From: Pseudomonadota bacterium
Lineage (GTDB): Bacteria; Pseudomonadota; Alphaproteobacteria; Acetobacterales; Acetobacteraceae
NCBI GenBank assembly: GCA_021798915.1
Contig: JAJZBM010000027.1
Location: 1 to 35,244 of the forward strand
Length of the DNA: 35,244 bases
Direction of reading: 5' to 3'
Part shown: piece by piece, positions 1-9,890 of the stretch
Layout: every line of letters begins with the position of its first letter
Position numbering within the stretch: position 1 is the first letter of the stretch
Notes under the pieces: generated by a model
What the model saw: only the letters and a program-made list of their open reading frames with translations
Databases searched by the model: none
Told to the model about the DNA's origin: nothing
Position numbers and translations under genes: made by a program

Positions 1-14
1 ATGGCGAAGCGGTG

Positions 15-899
15 ATGACGGTGCCGCTCGGCGAGAAGAACGTCTCGCTCCCGCTTCGCTCCCTGCGGCGGGAATTTTCCATCGCCCCCAATACGCCGGA
101 TGGCCGCGTGCTCGACCTGATCGTCGAAGCGCTCGATTTCGTCGCCCAGATCCGGATCGGCGACCCCTTTCCCGCCGAGGTTCTGACCGGCGAGGCGAGT
201 TGGGAGCCGGCGGCGGTGCATTTTCAGATCGCGCTCGCCCGGCTCCGCCTCGCCCTCGTCTCCTGGCTCACCAGCGGCACCGAAACCACCAAGACCGCCG
301 ATCCCGCCGCCCTCCTCGCGATGGTCGAGGATCCTTCCTTTCGTCCGCGCATCCAGGAAGCGTTCGAGCGCGCGGCAGCGGCGCTCGATCTCGCCAACGT
401 CGATGCCGTGGTCGAAGCGATCGAGGCGCTGGCCCAGGAACTCGCCTATGTCGAGGCACTGCGCGCCCGCCTGCTCGCGCGCAGCCACGATGTCCTGCGC
501 AAGGTCAACGAAATCCACGCCCGCTGGCGCGGCGATACCTCGCATGGCGAAACCATCTCCCAGGTGCAACGCCTGATGCTTCGCGCGGTACGCCAATTCA
601 CCACCCGCTTCGAGGAACTCGACGCCCAGACCGGCGAAGTCATCGCGGCCCTTCGCAACGACGAGAATCAAAGAAGCTTCATCCGCGCCAATCGTGACTG
701 GCTGTACCGGTGTCTCCGCGGCTGGGAGCCGATCCTCGATGCGTGGGCCGATACCGCCGAGATCACCGATCGCGACCAATGGGCGTTGATCGAGCGCACC
801 TATCGTTTCCTCGCCCCGCGTTACATGACGGTCAAGGAATGGACCTCGGAAAGCCAGGCATCCTCCCGGAAAAAAGCGCGCGCGCAGATGGTGTGGTAG
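15..899 (+). CDS. Hypothetical helical protein, 294 aa
   Basis: I do not recognise this protein. The ATG at 15 shares its A with a TGA at 13-15 that closes frame 1, giving a TGATG junction that suggests translational coupling to a gene lying left of the window. A GTG at 12 is a possible alternative start. The protein is mostly charged, alanine-rich and probably helical. Residues about 110-215 (EAFERAAAALDLANVDAVVE onward) look able to form a coiled coil, and the C-terminus is basic (SSRKKARAQ). There is no signal peptide or membrane segment. Codon use matches the neighbourhood. It converges on the acyl-CoA dehydrogenase gene at 951-2090 and probably belongs to a different transcription unit extending to the left. 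Confidence 0.75.
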   Translation: MTVPLGEKNVSLPLRSLRREFSIAPNTPDGRVLDLIVEALDFVAQIRIGDPFPAEVLTGEASWEPAAVHFQIALARLRLALVSWLTSGTETTKTADPAALLAMVEDPSFRPRIQEAFERAAAALDLANVDAVVEAIEALAQELAYVEALRARLLARSHDVLRKVNEIHARWRGDTSHGETISQVQRLMLRAVRQFTTRFEELDAQTGEVIAALRNDENQRSFIRANRDWLYRCLRGWEPILDAWADTAEITDRDQWALIERTYRFLAPRYMTVKEWTSESQASSRKKARAQMVW

Positions 900-927
900 G
901 AAAGCAACCGGCGCGCACCGTTACCGC

Positions 928-954
928 GTGACGTTACCGCATAGATAGCGTCAC
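928..954. terminator. Hairpin between convergent genes
   Basis: GTGACG at 928-933 pairs with CGTCAC at 949-954, and the stem extends inward by about three pairs, one of them G-T. It lies between the 15-899 gene (+) and the dehydrogenase gene (-) and includes the latter's stop codon. A bidirectional terminator is a reasonable inference, although there is no strong U-tract on either side. The 9-mer CGTTACCGC also occurs twice here, at about 919 and 932. Confidence 0.4.
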
Positions 955-2090
955 CCGGCGATCAGCCCGCCCATGGCGGCGAGTTCGGCGAGGTGATGGT
1001 CGGCATCGCCGAACAAGAGCTCGATCATCGTCATGCGTTTGAAATAATGGCCGACCTTGTATTCCATCGTCATGCCGATGCCGCCATGGAGCTGGATCGC
1101 TTCCTGGCCCACTTTATGCCCTGAACGACCGATCTGGATTTTCGCCGCCGCCAGCGCCCGCCGCCGCTCGGTGGCGTCCGCCTCGTTGGCCATCATCGTC
1201 GCGAAAAACGCCATGCTGCGCGCCTGCTCGATCGCGACCAGCATATCGACGGCGCGATGCTGCAACACCTGGAACTGCCCGATCGCGCGGCCGAATTGCT
1301 TGCGGGTGCGCAGATAATCGAGCGTGACTTCATGCATCGCCGCCATCACCCCGACCGCCTCGGCCGCGAGCGCCGCGAGCGCCTCGTCCACGACCCGTGC
1401 GATCACCGGAAAAGCCTTCCCCGGCGCGCCGAGCGGCGTCGCCGGCACGTCGCTGAAAGAAATTTCCGCGGCACGCGTCGCATCCTGCAACGCATAACCG
1501 CGCCGCGAGACCCCGGCCGCGCCGGCATCGACGAGAAAAAGCCCGATCCCGTCCTGCGCTCGTGCCGCCCCCGCGACGCGCGCGCTGACGATCAACCGGT
1601 CCGCATGTTCGCCGGCAAGGACGAGGGATTTTTCGCCGGTGATGCGCCAGCTGCCGGCGCTTTCACGGGCGCTGGTGGTGACATCGGCGAGATCGTATCG
1701 CGCCTGCCGCTCGCTATGGGCGAAAGCCATGCGCAAGGTGCCGCTGGCGATCGCGGGAAGCAACTCGGCGCGCTGCGCCGAGCTTGCCGCGTGACGCAAA
1801 AGGCCGCCGGCGAGCACCACGGTCGCGAAATAGGGTTCGAGCACGAGACCGCGCCCGAACGCCTCCATGACGATCATGGTCTCAACCGCGCCGCCGCCGA
1901 ACCCGCCTTCCGCTTCGGCGAAGGGGAGACCAAGAAGCCCCATCTCGGCATACCGCGCCCAGAGATCCGGCGACCAGCCCTGCGGAGTTTGCAGATATTT
2001 TTTTCTCTGCTCGAAATCATAGTGCTGGGCGACGAGCTTCTCGACGCTATCCTTGAGCAGAGACTGCTCCTCGCTAAGATCGAAATCCAT
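951..2090 (-). CDS. pimD: Acyl-CoA dehydrogenase, PimD-like small subunit
   Basis: This 379-aa flavoprotein of the acyl-CoA dehydrogenase family starts MDFDLSEEQSLLKDSVEKLV, a classic N-terminal helix of the fold. The C-terminal part carries QLHGGIGMTMEYKVGHYFKR, the family's FAD-contacting segment. The region that usually holds the Y-E-G-T catalytic glutamate reads IELLFGDADHH instead. It is the last gene of the minus-strand operon, 8 bp after the larger dehydrogenase gene. In Rhodopseudomonas palustris the operon order pimF-A-B-C-D encodes dicarboxylate beta-oxidation, and the order here is the same, so this is probably the small subunit of a heteromeric dicarboxylyl-CoA dehydrogenase. The symbol rests on gene order and family, not on an alignment. 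General fatty acyl-CoA substrates are the alternative. Confidence 0.85.
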   Translation of the reverse strand: MDFDLSEEQSLLKDSVEKLVAQHYDFEQRKKYLQTPQGWSPDLWARYAEMGLLGLPFAEAEGGFGGGAVETMIVMEAFGRGLVLEPYFATVVLAGGLLRHAASSAQRAELLPAIASGTLRMAFAHSERQARYDLADVTTSARESAGSWRITGEKSLVLAGEHADRLIVSARVAGAARAQDGIGLFLVDAGAAGVSRRGYALQDATRAAEISFSDVPATPLGAPGKAFPVIARVVDEALAALAAEAVGVMAAMHEVTLDYLRTRKQFGRAIGQFQVLQHRAVDMLVAIEQARSMAFFATMMANEADATERRRALAAAKIQIGRSGHKVGQEAIQLHGGIGMTMEYKVGHYFKRMTMIELLFGDADHHLAELAAMGGLIAG

Positions 2091-2098
2091 GTTTCCCC

Positions 2099-3298
2099 TC
2101 AGAGACCGAGAATGGCCTTGGCGATGATATTGCGCTGGATCTCGTTCGAGCCACCATAGATCGAGATCTTGCGCCAGTTGAAGTAAGTGGGCGCGGCGGG
2201 GGCGGCGTAATCGGGGCCGATCGGCGGCTCGTTCCAGCCTTCCTCGAATTGCGGCTGATAGGGCATGGCATAGGGACCAACCACGTCCATCAGCAACTCC
2301 GTCGTTGCCTGCTGGATTTCCGAGCCCTTGATCTTGAGAATCGAGGAGGCCGGGTCGGGCTTGCCGTGCTGGGCGCGCCGTTCATTGGCGACGACACGCA
2401 ATTGCGTCAACTCCAGTGCCTTCAATTCGACCTCGACGGCAGCAAGCTTTTCACGAAAGCGCGGATTATCGATCACCCTTTGGTCGCCGCTGCGCTCGAG
2501 CGCTGCCAGTTCCTTGATGCGCCGGATGCGTTCTTTCGAGGTGCCGACACGGGCAATGCCGGTGCGTTCATTGCCGAGCAGGAATTTCGCGTAATCCCAG
2601 CCCTTGTTTTCCTGCCCGACAAGATTTTCCAGCGGCACCTTGACGTCATCGAAGAAGACCTCGTTGACCTCGTGCCCGCCATCGATGGTCTGGATCGGCC
2701 GCACCGTGATCCCCGGCGATTTCATGTCGATCAGCAGAAACGAGATCCCTTCCTGCGGCTTGGCAGCAGGATCGGTGCGCACGAGGCAGAAGATCCAGTC
2801 CGCGTATTGCGCGAGCGTGGTCCAGGTCTTCTGGCCGTTGACGAGGTAGTGATCGCCGTCGCGTTTCGCGCTGGTGCGGAGGCTGGCGAGATCGGAGCCC
2901 GAACCCGGCTCGGAAAATCCCTGACAGAACCAGATGTCGAGATTGGCGATCTGTGGCAGGAATTCGTGTTTCTGACGCTCATTCCCGAAGGTTGCGATGA
3001 CCGGGCCGACCATGCTGACATTGAACGGCAGCGGCGAGGGCACGTTCGCCTGCTGCATTTCGTCCTGATAGAAATAGGTCTGGATCGAACTCCAGTCGCG
3101 CCCGCCCCACGCTTGCGGCCAATGCGGCACGGCCAACCCGCGCGCGTTCAGAAAGCGCTGCGCGGTGACCATCTCCTCGCGCGAAAGATGCCGCCCCTCG
3201 CTCGCCTTGCGCCTGATCGCCTCGGGAAACTCGTTGCGGAAGAAATGCCGCATTTCGTCGCGAAACGCGATTTCTTCCTTGGTGAACGCGAGATCCAT
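2099..3298 (-). CDS. pimC: Acyl-CoA dehydrogenase, PimC-like large subunit
   Basis: This is a 399-aa acyl-CoA dehydrogenase. The ATG at 3298 (MDLAFTKEEIAFRDEM) is chosen because GAGGAG lies 7 bp upstream; an in-frame ATG 21 bp earlier would place that Shine-Dalgarno inside the coding region. Family segments seen are WCQGFSEPGSGSDLASL-like residues (here FCQGFSEPGSGSDLA), then QKTWTT, and the C-terminal FNWRKISIYGGSNEIQR. Position 382, which is Glu in the Y-E-G-T motif of medium-chain enzymes, is Gly (Y381-G382-G383-S384). It is the second-last gene of the operon, directly before the small-subunit-like gene. It probably acts with that partner on dicarboxylyl-CoA esters, by analogy with PimC/PimD. 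Confidence 0.87.
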   Translation of the reverse strand: MDLAFTKEEIAFRDEMRHFFRNEFPEAIRRKASEGRHLSREEMVTAQRFLNARGLAVPHWPQAWGGRDWSSIQTYFYQDEMQQANVPSPLPFNVSMVGPVIATFGNERQKHEFLPQIANLDIWFCQGFSEPGSGSDLASLRTSAKRDGDHYLVNGQKTWTTLAQYADWIFCLVRTDPAAKPQEGISFLLIDMKSPGITVRPIQTIDGGHEVNEVFFDDVKVPLENLVGQENKGWDYAKFLLGNERTGIARVGTSKERIRRIKELAALERSGDQRVIDNPRFREKLAAVEVELKALELTQLRVVANERRAQHGKPDPASSILKIKGSEIQQATTELLMDVVGPYAMPYQPQFEEGWNEPPIGPDYAAPAAPTYFNWRKISIYGGSNEIQRNIIAKAILGL

Positions 3299-3357
3299 GA
3301 CACGCTCCTCACTAGACATTCACGACTGCCGGGGACACTGCCCGACAGAAAATTTTC

Positions 3358-3380
3358 GGCTCTTTTTTCAAAAAAGAACC
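3358..3380 (-). repeat. AT-rich hairpin inside the fatty-acid operon
   Basis: An imperfect inverted repeat of T6 and A6 arms capped by GG-CTC and GAACC lies in the 91-bp gap between the thiolase and the large dehydrogenase genes. It closely resembles the perfect hairpin at 34845-34868 (GGTTC-T6 / A6-GAACC), so it belongs to the same dispersed extragenic family. On the minus strand it could attenuate transcription or stabilise mRNA between pimB and pimC. Neither effect can be read from sequence alone. Confidence 0.55.
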
Positions 3381-3389
3381 GATTTTTCC

Positions 3390-4571
3390 TCAGAAAATCT
3401 CGAACAATCCGGCAGCTCCCATGCCGCCACCGATGCACATGGTGATCACCGCACGCTTGGCGCCGCGCCGGCGCCCCTCGATCAGTGCGTGCCCGGTCAT
3501 GCGTGATCCGCTCATGCCGTAGGGATGGCCGATGGCGATCGAGCCGCCATCGACGTTGAGGATGTCATTCGGGATGCCGAGCCGATCGCGACAATAGAGC
3601 ACCTGGCTCGCGAAGGCTTCGTTCAGCTCCCAAAGATCGATATCCTCCATCTTCAATCCTTGGCGCTGGAGCAGGCGGGGGACGGCGAAGACCGGGCCGA
3701 TGCCCATCTCGTCCGGCTCGCAACCGGCAACGGCGAGACCGCGAAACGCGCCGAGCGGTGTCAGGCCACGGCGCGATGCTTCACGATCCGACATCACGAC
3801 GCAGACACTGGCGCCATCCGAAAGCTGGCTCGCATTGCCGGCGGTGATGAAATGCTCTGGCCCACGTACCGGCTTCAACGCGGCGAGACCGGCGAGCGTG
3901 GTATCGGGCCGGTTGCCCTCATCCCGTTCGAGGGTCACCGGGTGGTGGCTGACGGCGCCGGTTTCCTTGTCGACGACCGCCTTCACCGTGCTCAAAGGCA
4001 CGATCTCTTCGGCGAGTCTTCCTTCCTTCTGCGCCGCGGCGATCCTCTGCTGGCTTTGCAGCGCATATTCGTCCTGCGCCTCGCGCGAGATTTTGTAGCG
4101 CGCGGCGACGATATCGGCGGTTTCGATCATCGGCATGTAGATCGCCGGCTTATGCGCCTCCAGCCATTCGTTGCGGGCGTGATGGCGGTTGGCATGGTCC
4201 TGCACCAGGCTGATCGATTCGAGACCGCCGGCAATCGCGATCGGCACGCCATCGACGATGACGCGCTGCGCGGCGATCGCGATCGCTTGCAGGCCGGAGG
4301 AGCAGAAACGGTTGATCGTCATGCCCGAGACACTGACCGCGAGCCCGGCACGCAGCGCCGCCTGACGGGCGATATTGCCGCCCGTCGCACCTTCCGGCAG
4401 GGCGCAGCCGAGCACCACCTCTTCCACCTCGCCGGGTTCGATTCCGGCGCGGCTTGCGGCATGGCGGATGACATGGCCGCCGAGATCGGCGCCATGGGTA
4501 AGATTGAAGGCGCCACGCCCGGCTTTGCCGATGGGCGTGCGGGCAGTGGCGACGATGACGGCTTCAACCAT
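3390..4571 (-). CDS. pimB: Acetyl-CoA acetyltransferase (thiolase)
   Basis: This 393-aa thiolase catalyses the thiolytic release of acetyl-CoA from 3-ketoacyl-CoA at the end of each beta-oxidation turn. All three catalytic residues are visible: Cys90 in NRFCSSGLQ, His349 in [11 protein letters not shown] and Cys379 in [10 protein letters not shown]. The length is standard for the family. It lies between the CoA ligase gene upstream and the dehydrogenase genes downstream, in the pimB position of a pim-type operon. A GAGGAG sits just upstream of the ATG. A biosynthetic thiolase (as in polyhydroxybutyrate synthesis) is a formal alternative, but the operon context favours degradation. Confidence 0.9.
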   Translation of the reverse strand: MVEAVIVATARTPIGKAGRGAFNLTHGADLGGHVIRHAASRAGIEPGEVEEVVLGCALPEGATGGNIARQAALRAGLAVSVSGMTINRFCSSGLQAIAIAAQRVIVDGVPIAIAGGLESISLVQDHANRHHARNEWLEAHKPAIYMPMIETADIVAARYKISREAQDEYALQSQQRIAAAQKEGRLAEEIVPLSTVKAVVDKETGAVSHHPVTLERDEGNRPDTTLAGLAALKPVRGPEHFITAGNASQLSDGASVCVVMSDREASRRGLTPLGAFRGLAVAGCEPDEMGIGPVFAVPRLLQRQGLKMEDIDLWELNEAFASQVLYCRDRLGIPNDILNVDGGSIAIGHPYGMSGSRMTGHALIEGRRRGAKRAVITMCIGGGMGAAGLFEIF

Positions 4572-4587
4572 GGCTTTCGCTCCTCTC

Positions 4588-6264
4588 TCAGGCCGACGTG
4601 GCGACGCCGGCGGTCTGTTTGCTGGTTTCCTGCGTGATCAGATCCCGTTTGGAAAGCTTGCCGACCGGTGTGCGTGGCAGGCTCTGGCGGAATTCGAGGG
4701 CGGTCGGCAATTCATGTCGCCCGAGTTTGTCGGCAAGAAATTCGCGCAATTCTTCGAGCGTGAACGGAACTGCCCCCTCGCGCAAGGTGACGAAGGCTTT
4801 CGCCGCCTGGCCGCGATAGGCATCGGGCACACCGATCACGATCACCTCGGCGACGGCGGGATGCTCATAGATCGCGTTTTCGATCATCGTCGGATAGACG
4901 TTGAAGCCACCGGAGATGATCATGTCCTTCTTGCGATCGACGAGATAAAATTGTCCGGTCTCATCCATATAGCCGATATCGCCGGTGAGAAACCAGCCAT
5001 CGGCGAAAGCGGTCTTGGTTTCTTCTGGCCGTTTCCAATAGGATTTGGTGACGTTCGGCCCTTTGATACGGATTTCGCCGTGTTCGCCGGGTGCTAGGAC
5101 GCGATGCGGATCATCGAGGGCGGCGATGTCCATTTCGATCCCGGGCAGCGGCACGCCGATCAGGCCCGCGGTATAGGTCTGACCGGGCAACATCGATGTC
5201 CCGGCCGGCGAGGTTTCCGTCATCCCCCAGCCACCACCGAGGCGATGGCCGGTGAGCTGTTCCAGCCGCTCGGCGACGTCTTGCGGCAGCGGCGCGCCGC
5301 CGGAACCGATCGAACGGAGCGAAGACAAATCATATTTTTCGATTTCAGGGTGATTGGCGAGCGCGATCCACATCGTCGGCACACCGGGAAAATTGGTCGC
5401 GCGTTTTTCGCTGATGTCACGGAGCGTGGTTTCGACATCGAAGCGCAGCCGTAGAAGTTGCTCGACGCCATTCCTGATGCCAAGGAGAAGCACATTGGTG
5501 AGCGCGTAGATATGGAAATAGGGCAGCACACCGATGATTTTGTCGTCCGGCTGCGGGATGCGCCCCGTGCCGGCGAGCCAGGCGTTATAGATCGAGATCG
5601 CGCCGGTCAGATTGGCATGGGTCAGCATCGCCGCACGGGGCAGGCCGGTGGTGCCGCCGGTATATTGCAGCACCGCGACGTCATCCGGCGTAAGGCGCGG
5701 CCAGGAAGCCGGCGCCGGAGCCTCACCGAGCGCCGCGAAATCGATCGCGCCCGTCGGCAGGGGCGCTAACGCAATCGGGAGCGCCCCCCAGGCATCGGCA
5801 GCGCCGACCACGAGATGATCGGCGACGCCTTCGCAGAGCAGCGTCTCGGCATTCGTGAGCAAGCCCGCGAGATTGGCGGTGATCAGGATACGGGCCTCGC
5901 TATCCTCCATCTTGCGCCGGAGTGCGCGCGGCGGGTCGAGTGGCGAAAGATGAACGACCCGGGCGCCGGTGCGAAGCACGGCGAAAAACGCGATCGGATG
6001 ATAAGGGAGATTGGCGAGATAAAGCCCGACCGAACGCCCCGGCCCGGCGCCGAGGCGTGCCAATCCGGCGGCGGCGCGCGCGACCATTTCGCCGAACGCG
6101 GCAAAGCTGATGCGCCGGTCATTGAACTCGAAGGCCGGCCGCTCGCCATAAGCGGCGACCGCGGCATCGAGCATGTCGGTCAATGTGCCGGTCGTGATGG
6201 CCATCCCCCAGTCGAGGCCGGGGGGATAGATCGCTTCCCAAGGATGCGGACGCTCTCCACCCAT
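4588..6264 (-). CDS. pimA: AMP-forming acyl/dicarboxylate-CoA ligase
   Basis: This 558-aa member of the ANL superfamily activates a carboxylic acid to its CoA ester through an acyl-adenylate. The P-loop motif [19 protein letters not shown] is intact, as are GWGMTETSP, the hinge-region [20 protein letters not shown], and a lysine near the C-terminus in [13 protein letters not shown] chose ATG 6264 because GGGGAG lies about 6 bp upstream; a TTG start at 6285 is also open. It is 21 bp from the end of the FadB-like gene. The N-terminus ([13 protein letters not shown]) is like that of long-chain fatty acid and pimelate CoA ligases. The substrate is inferred from the operon. Confidence 0.88.
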   Translation of the reverse strand: MGGERPHPWEAIYPPGLDWGMAITTGTLTDMLDAAVAAYGERPAFEFNDRRISFAAFGEMVARAAAGLARLGAGPGRSVGLYLANLPYHPIAFFAVLRTGARVVHLSPLDPPRALRRKMEDSEARILITANLAGLLTNAETLLCEGVADHLVVGAADAWGALPIALAPLPTGAIDFAALGEAPAPASWPRLTPDDVAVLQYTGGTTGLPRAAMLTHANLTGAISIYNAWLAGTGRIPQPDDKIIGVLPYFHIYALTNVLLLGIRNGVEQLLRLRFDVETTLRDISEKRATNFPGVPTMWIALANHPEIEKYDLSSLRSIGSGGAPLPQDVAERLEQLTGHRLGGGWGMTETSPAGTSMLPGQTYTAGLIGVPLPGIEMDIAALDDPHRVLAPGEHGEIRIKGPNVTKSYWKRPEETKTAFADGWFLTGDIGYMDETGQFYLVDRKKDMIISGGFNVYPTMIENAIYEHPAVAEVIVIGVPDAYRGQAAKAFVTLREGAVPFTLEELREFLADKLGRHELPTALEFRQSLPRTPVGKLSKRDLITQETSKQTAGVATSA

Positions 6265-6285
6265 CACACGTCTCCCCGCGTCCAA

Positions 6286-8400
6286 TCAAACGGCGATGGT
6301 CTGTACCGGTAGACTCGCAAAACCCTTGCCCGCGCCTGCGAGTTTTTCGAGAAGTGGCGCCGGCGGCAATGTCTTGTCGGCACTCGTCGCCGCATAATGG
6401 GCAAGCCGGTCACGGATTTGCGGCAAGCCCACCTGATCGGCATAAAACATCGGCCCGCCGCGCCAAACCGGCCAGCCATAGCCATAGATCCAGATGATAT
6501 CGATGTCGCTCGCGCGCATCGCCATGCGTTCCTCGAGAATTCGCGCCCCTTCATTGATCATCGGGTAGATCATGCGTTCGGTAATTTCGGCGGCGTCGAT
6601 CCGCCGCCGCGTGATGCCGAGACGTTCAGAAGTCGCAAGAATGATTTTTTCCACCTCCGGGTCCGGCACCGGCGTGCGCGAGCCTTTGTCATAGTGATAA
6701 TAACCGGCGCCAGTTTTCTGGCCGAACCGCCCGGCCTCGCAGAGCGTGTCGGAAATCGCCGCTTTGACGCCGCGTGCCTTCCTGATACGCCAGCCGACAT
6801 CGAGCCCGGCGAGATCGCCCATCGCGAACGGCCCCATCGGAAAACCGAAGGCCAGAACCGCGGCATCGACATCCCAGGGGAGCGCACCCTCGAGCAGCAG
6901 CATCTCCGCCTGCACCGTGCGCCGCGCCAGCATGCGATTGCCGACGAAGCCATCACACACGCCGACCACCGACGTCACTTTGCCGATGCGCCGGCCGATG
7001 CTGAGTGCGGTCGCCAGCGCCGCGAAGGAGGTCTTTCGCGCGCGGACGATTTCGAGGAGCCGCATGACATTGGCGGGGCTGAAGAAATGCATCCCCAGCA
7101 CGTCTTCGGGGCGCTTCGTCACGCTGGCGATTTCGTTGATGTCGAGCGTCGAGGTGTTGCTCGCGAGAAGGGCACCGGATTTTGCGAGACGATCGATCTC
7201 GGTGAAGACGCGGCGTTTCAGATCCATCTCCTCGAATACCGCCTCGATCACCACATCCCCTTCGGCGACGGCACCGAAATCGATGCTGCCGGAAATCTGC
7301 GCCATGCGCTTGTCCATCTCCGCTTCGGTCAGGCTGCCGCGCGAAATGGCGATGCGATAATTCTCAGCGACCCGGTCGAGCCCTCGGGTCAGCGCCGCCT
7401 GCTCGGTCTCGATCACGCGGACCGGAATCCCGGCATTGGCGAAACACATGGCGATGCCGCCGCCCATCGTGCCGGCGCCGATGACGACGGCGCGGGCGAT
7501 CGGCTTTTCCTTGGTGCCGGCGGGCATATCGGGCAGCTTCGCAGCCTCGCGCTCGGCAAAGAAGACGTGGCGCTGGGCTTTCGATTCGGGACTTCCCAGC
7601 AATTCCATGAACAGCGCCAGTTCCTTCTTCTGCCCTTCATCGAATGGCAGAGTGACCGCGGCGCGCACCGCCTCGAGGCAGGCTTTGGGCGCCGGGAGAC
7701 CGCGCATGCGCTGAAGCTGCTTGGCCACCGCGCGGTCGATCGACGTCGGATCGGCCTTGGCGGCGGCGAGCTTGTCGTCGCGGTCGCGCACGCGCGGCGG
7801 CTTTTTCCCCGCCGCCATCACGTGGCGGGTGAAATCGAGGGCAGCGGCGGCGAAATCTCCCTCGAGCACGGCATCGATCGCACCCATGGCGAGCGCCTTC
7901 GCCGCCGGCACCGGATCGCCGCTGACGATGATCTGTGCCGCCGCCTCAGCGCCGACGAGGCGTGGCAGGCGTTGCGTGCCGCCGGCCCCCGGCAGCAGGC
8001 CGAGCTTGACCTCCGGCAGGCCGACCCGCGCCGCCGGCACGGCGACACGATAATGGCAGCCAAGCGCGAGTTCGAAGCCACCGCCAAGCGCCTGGCCGCT
8101 GAGCGCGGCAACCACCGGCTTCTCCATCCTATCCAGCAGTGCGACGATGTCGATCAGGCTCGGTGGTTGGCGCGGCTTGCCGAATTCGCTGATATCGGCG
8201 CCGGCGGAAAAGGCGCGCGGGGTTCCGATCAGCATCACCGCTGCGACCGCGGCATCATCGCGTGCCTTCTCGATGGCGGCAACGAGGCCGCTCCGCAAAG
8301 TATGGCCGAGCGCATTGACCGGCGGATTATCCATCGAAACGATGGCGATCCGTCCACCATCGGCGCTCTCGTAACTCACCGCCGCGTTGATATTGCCCAT
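6286..8400 (-). CDS. pimF: Bifunctional enoyl-CoA hydratase/3-hydroxyacyl-CoA dehydrogenase
   Basis: This 704-aa FadB/FadJ/PimF-type fusion performs the middle two steps of beta-oxidation. The N-terminal crotonase domain (about residues 1-190) has [25 protein letters not shown] and the acid pair region [19 protein letters not shown]. The NAD-binding dehydrogenase domain starts with [20 protein letters not shown], followed by [16 protein letters not shown]. The C-terminal 3-hydroxyacyl-CoA dehydrogenase domains follow, with VGNRML and [25 protein letters not shown] lies 5 bp before the ATG. It directly follows livF (27-bp gap) and leads the pimFABCD-like block. Fatty acid beta-oxidation more generally is the alternative role. 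Confidence 0.9.
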   Translation of the reverse strand: MGNINAAVSYESADGGRIAIVSMDNPPVNALGHTLRSGLVAAIEKARDDAAVAAVMLIGTPRAFSAGADISEFGKPRQPPSLIDIVALLDRMEKPVVAALSGQALGGGFELALGCHYRVAVPAARVGLPEVKLGLLPGAGGTQRLPRLVGAEAAAQIIVSGDPVPAAKALAMGAIDAVLEGDFAAAALDFTRHVMAAGKKPPRVRDRDDKLAAAKADPTSIDRAVAKQLQRMRGLPAPKACLEAVRAAVTLPFDEGQKKELALFMELLGSPESKAQRHVFFAEREAAKLPDMPAGTKEKPIARAVVIGAGTMGGGIAMCFANAGIPVRVIETEQAALTRGLDRVAENYRIAISRGSLTEAEMDKRMAQISGSIDFGAVAEGDVVIEAVFEEMDLKRRVFTEIDRLAKSGALLASNTSTLDINEIASVTKRPEDVLGMHFFSPANVMRLLEIVRARKTSFAALATALSIGRRIGKVTSVVGVCDGFVGNRMLARRTVQAEMLLLEGALPWDVDAAVLAFGFPMGPFAMGDLAGLDVGWRIRKARGVKAAISDTLCEAGRFGQKTGAGYYHYDKGSRTPVPDPEVEKIILATSERLGITRRRIDAAEITERMIYPMINEGARILEERMAMRASDIDIIWIYGYGWPVWRGGPMFYADQVGLPQIRDRLAHYAATSADKTLPPAPLLEKLAGAGKGFASLPVQTIAV

Positions 8401-8427
8401 GATCGTCTCCTCCGCCGTTCGATTTTG

Positions 8428-9132
8428 TCACACTTCCAGCCATTCGTGGCGAATTTTCGCATTCGCCGAAAATTCCGCCGCCGTGCCCTCGAACACGATG
8501 CTGCCATGGCCCATGACATAGAGCCGTTCGGCGAGTTCGAGCGCGATCGTCAATTTCTGCTCGACCAGCAATATCGTGACGCCGCGGCGCGCGACCTCGG
8601 CGAGGAGATCGCGCACCCGCGCGACCATCATCGGCGCCAGCCCCTCGGTCGGTTCATCGACCATGATCAGCCGCGGATTGCCCATCAGCGTGCGACAGAT
8701 GGTGAGCATCTGCTGTTCGCCGCCCGAAAGCGCCCCGGCCGGAGCGCCCGCGCGCTCGGCCAGACGCGGGAACAAGGCATAAGCGTCAGCAAGCGCAAAA
8801 GCCGGACCGCTCTTGCCGGCGCCACGCTTTTCACCGAGCAGCAGATTTTCCGCAACCGTGAGATCGGGGAAGATGGCGCGGTCCTCGGGGACATAGCCAA
8901 GCCCGCGGCGGGCGATCTCGTGCGGGGCGAGAGCACCGATCTCATCGCCCGCGAAGCGGATCGAGCCGGCACGTCGCACGCCGCCCATGATCGCCTTCAA
9001 CGTCGTCGAGCGTCCGGCGCCGTTCCGCCCGAGCAGGGCGACGATCTCGCCTTCCCCGATCGCGAGCGCAACCCCGCGCAGAACCTGGCTTTTGCCGTAC
9101 CAGGCGTCGAGATCGTGGATTTCGAGCATCAT
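8428..9132 (-). CDS. livF: ABC importer ATPase, LivF-type
   Basis: This 234-aa ATP-binding subunit of a branched-chain-amino-acid-type (HAAT family) importer has a Walker A of GRNGAGRSTTLKA, in which Arg replaces the usual Lys (GxxGxGKS/T); the residue change is visible as GRS. The signature is LSGGEQQML and Walker B is RLIMVDEPTEGL. The start overlaps the livG stop as ATGA (9129-9132), with a second ATG one codon further in. HAAT systems import amino acids, but related sets also carry aromatic and dicarboxylic acids. Its place next to pim-type genes suggests an organic acid substrate. The Walker A Lys-to-Arg change is unusual and could lower ATPase activity. Confidence 0.9.
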   Translation of the reverse strand: MMLEIHDLDAWYGKSQVLRGVALAIGEGEIVALLGRNGAGRSTTLKAIMGGVRRAGSIRFAGDEIGALAPHEIARRGLGYVPEDRAIFPDLTVAENLLLGEKRGAGKSGPAFALADAYALFPRLAERAGAPAGALSGGEQQMLTICRTLMGNPRLIMVDEPTEGLAPMMVARVRDLLAEVARRGVTILLVEQKLTIALELAERLYVMGHGSIVFEGTAAEFSANAKIRHEWLEV

Positions 9133-9890
9133 GTCAGCACCTCGGCCGCCGCCCCGAGATAGGCGGCGCGCACGCGGGCATCGCCGCGCACCGCCTCCGG
9201 CGGGCCGGAGGCGACCACCCCGCCATCGGCGAGCACGGTGATGGCGTCGGCGAGATCGAACACGACCGAGAGATCATGCTCGATCATCACCAGCGTGCGC
9301 CCGGCGGAAAGCCGCCGCAAAAGGGCGACGGCACGCTCGGTTTCGGCGCGGCTCATGCCGGCGGTCGGCTCGTCGAGCAGGATGGTGTGCGCGCCGCCGA
9401 CGAGCGCGAGGCCGATCTCGAGCGCCCGCTGCTCGGCATAGGCCAGCGCCCCGGCGGCGACATCGCGCCGCGGGCCGAGATCGAGCAGCGCCAGCATCTC
9501 CTCGATGCGTGCGGTGAGGTCTCGGAACCCGTCGATCCGGCGCCAGAAGGCATGGCCGCAGCCGGCCGCGCGCATCCCGGCGATGCGCAGATTCTCGAAC
9601 ACCGAAAGCCGTGGAAACAGGCTCGTCACCTGGAAGCTGCGGGCGAGGCCGCGGCGGAAAATGGCGTGCGGTGACTGGCCGGTGATGTCGTCCCCGGCCA
9701 GCCAGACGCTGCCGCGATCGAGCCGGAGGCGGCCGGTGATGAGATGAAACAGGGTCGATTTGCCGGCGCCGTTGGGGCCGATGATGGCGTGGCGGGTGCC
9801 GGCCGGAATGTCGAGCGAGACATCGCGCAGGATCGATGTCGCGCCGAAGCTTTTATGGAGGCCGCGGAGCGAGAGGGCGGGCGCGCTCAT
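9129..9890 (-). CDS. livG: ABC importer ATPase, LivG-type
   Basis: This 253-aa ATPase is the partner of LivF. ATG 9890 is chosen because it forms an ATGA overlap with the livM stop and gives the normal N-terminus MSAPALSLRGLHKSFGATS; a longer in-frame opening to 10004 would run through livM. Walker A is GPNGAGKSTLF, with a normal Lys. The Walker B region is HTILLDEPTAGMS, and the signature is degenerate: AYAEQRALEIGLAL replaces LSGGQQ, as is common in LivG proteins. The last residues overlap livF. A run of nine G's lies just before the start codon (see the separate entry). Confidence 0.9.
   Translation of the reverse strand: MSAPALSLRGLHKSFGATSILRDVSLDIPAGTRHAIIGPNGAGKSTLFHLITGRLRLDRGSVWLAGDDITGQSPHAIFRRGLARSFQVTSLFPRLSVFENLRIAGMRAAGCGHAFWRRIDGFRDLTARIEEMLALLDLGPRRDVAAGALAYAEQRALEIGLALVGGAHTILLDEPTAGMSRAETERAVALLRRLSAGRTLVMIEHDLSVVFDLADAITVLADGGVVASGPPEAVRGDARVRAAYLGAAAEVLT

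Noticed and set aside
6397-9162. 921-codon plus-strand open frame opposite the FadB-like gene and livF
   Set aside because: It is the antisense of two clear genes, and its translation is an Arg/His/Asp-rich shadow.
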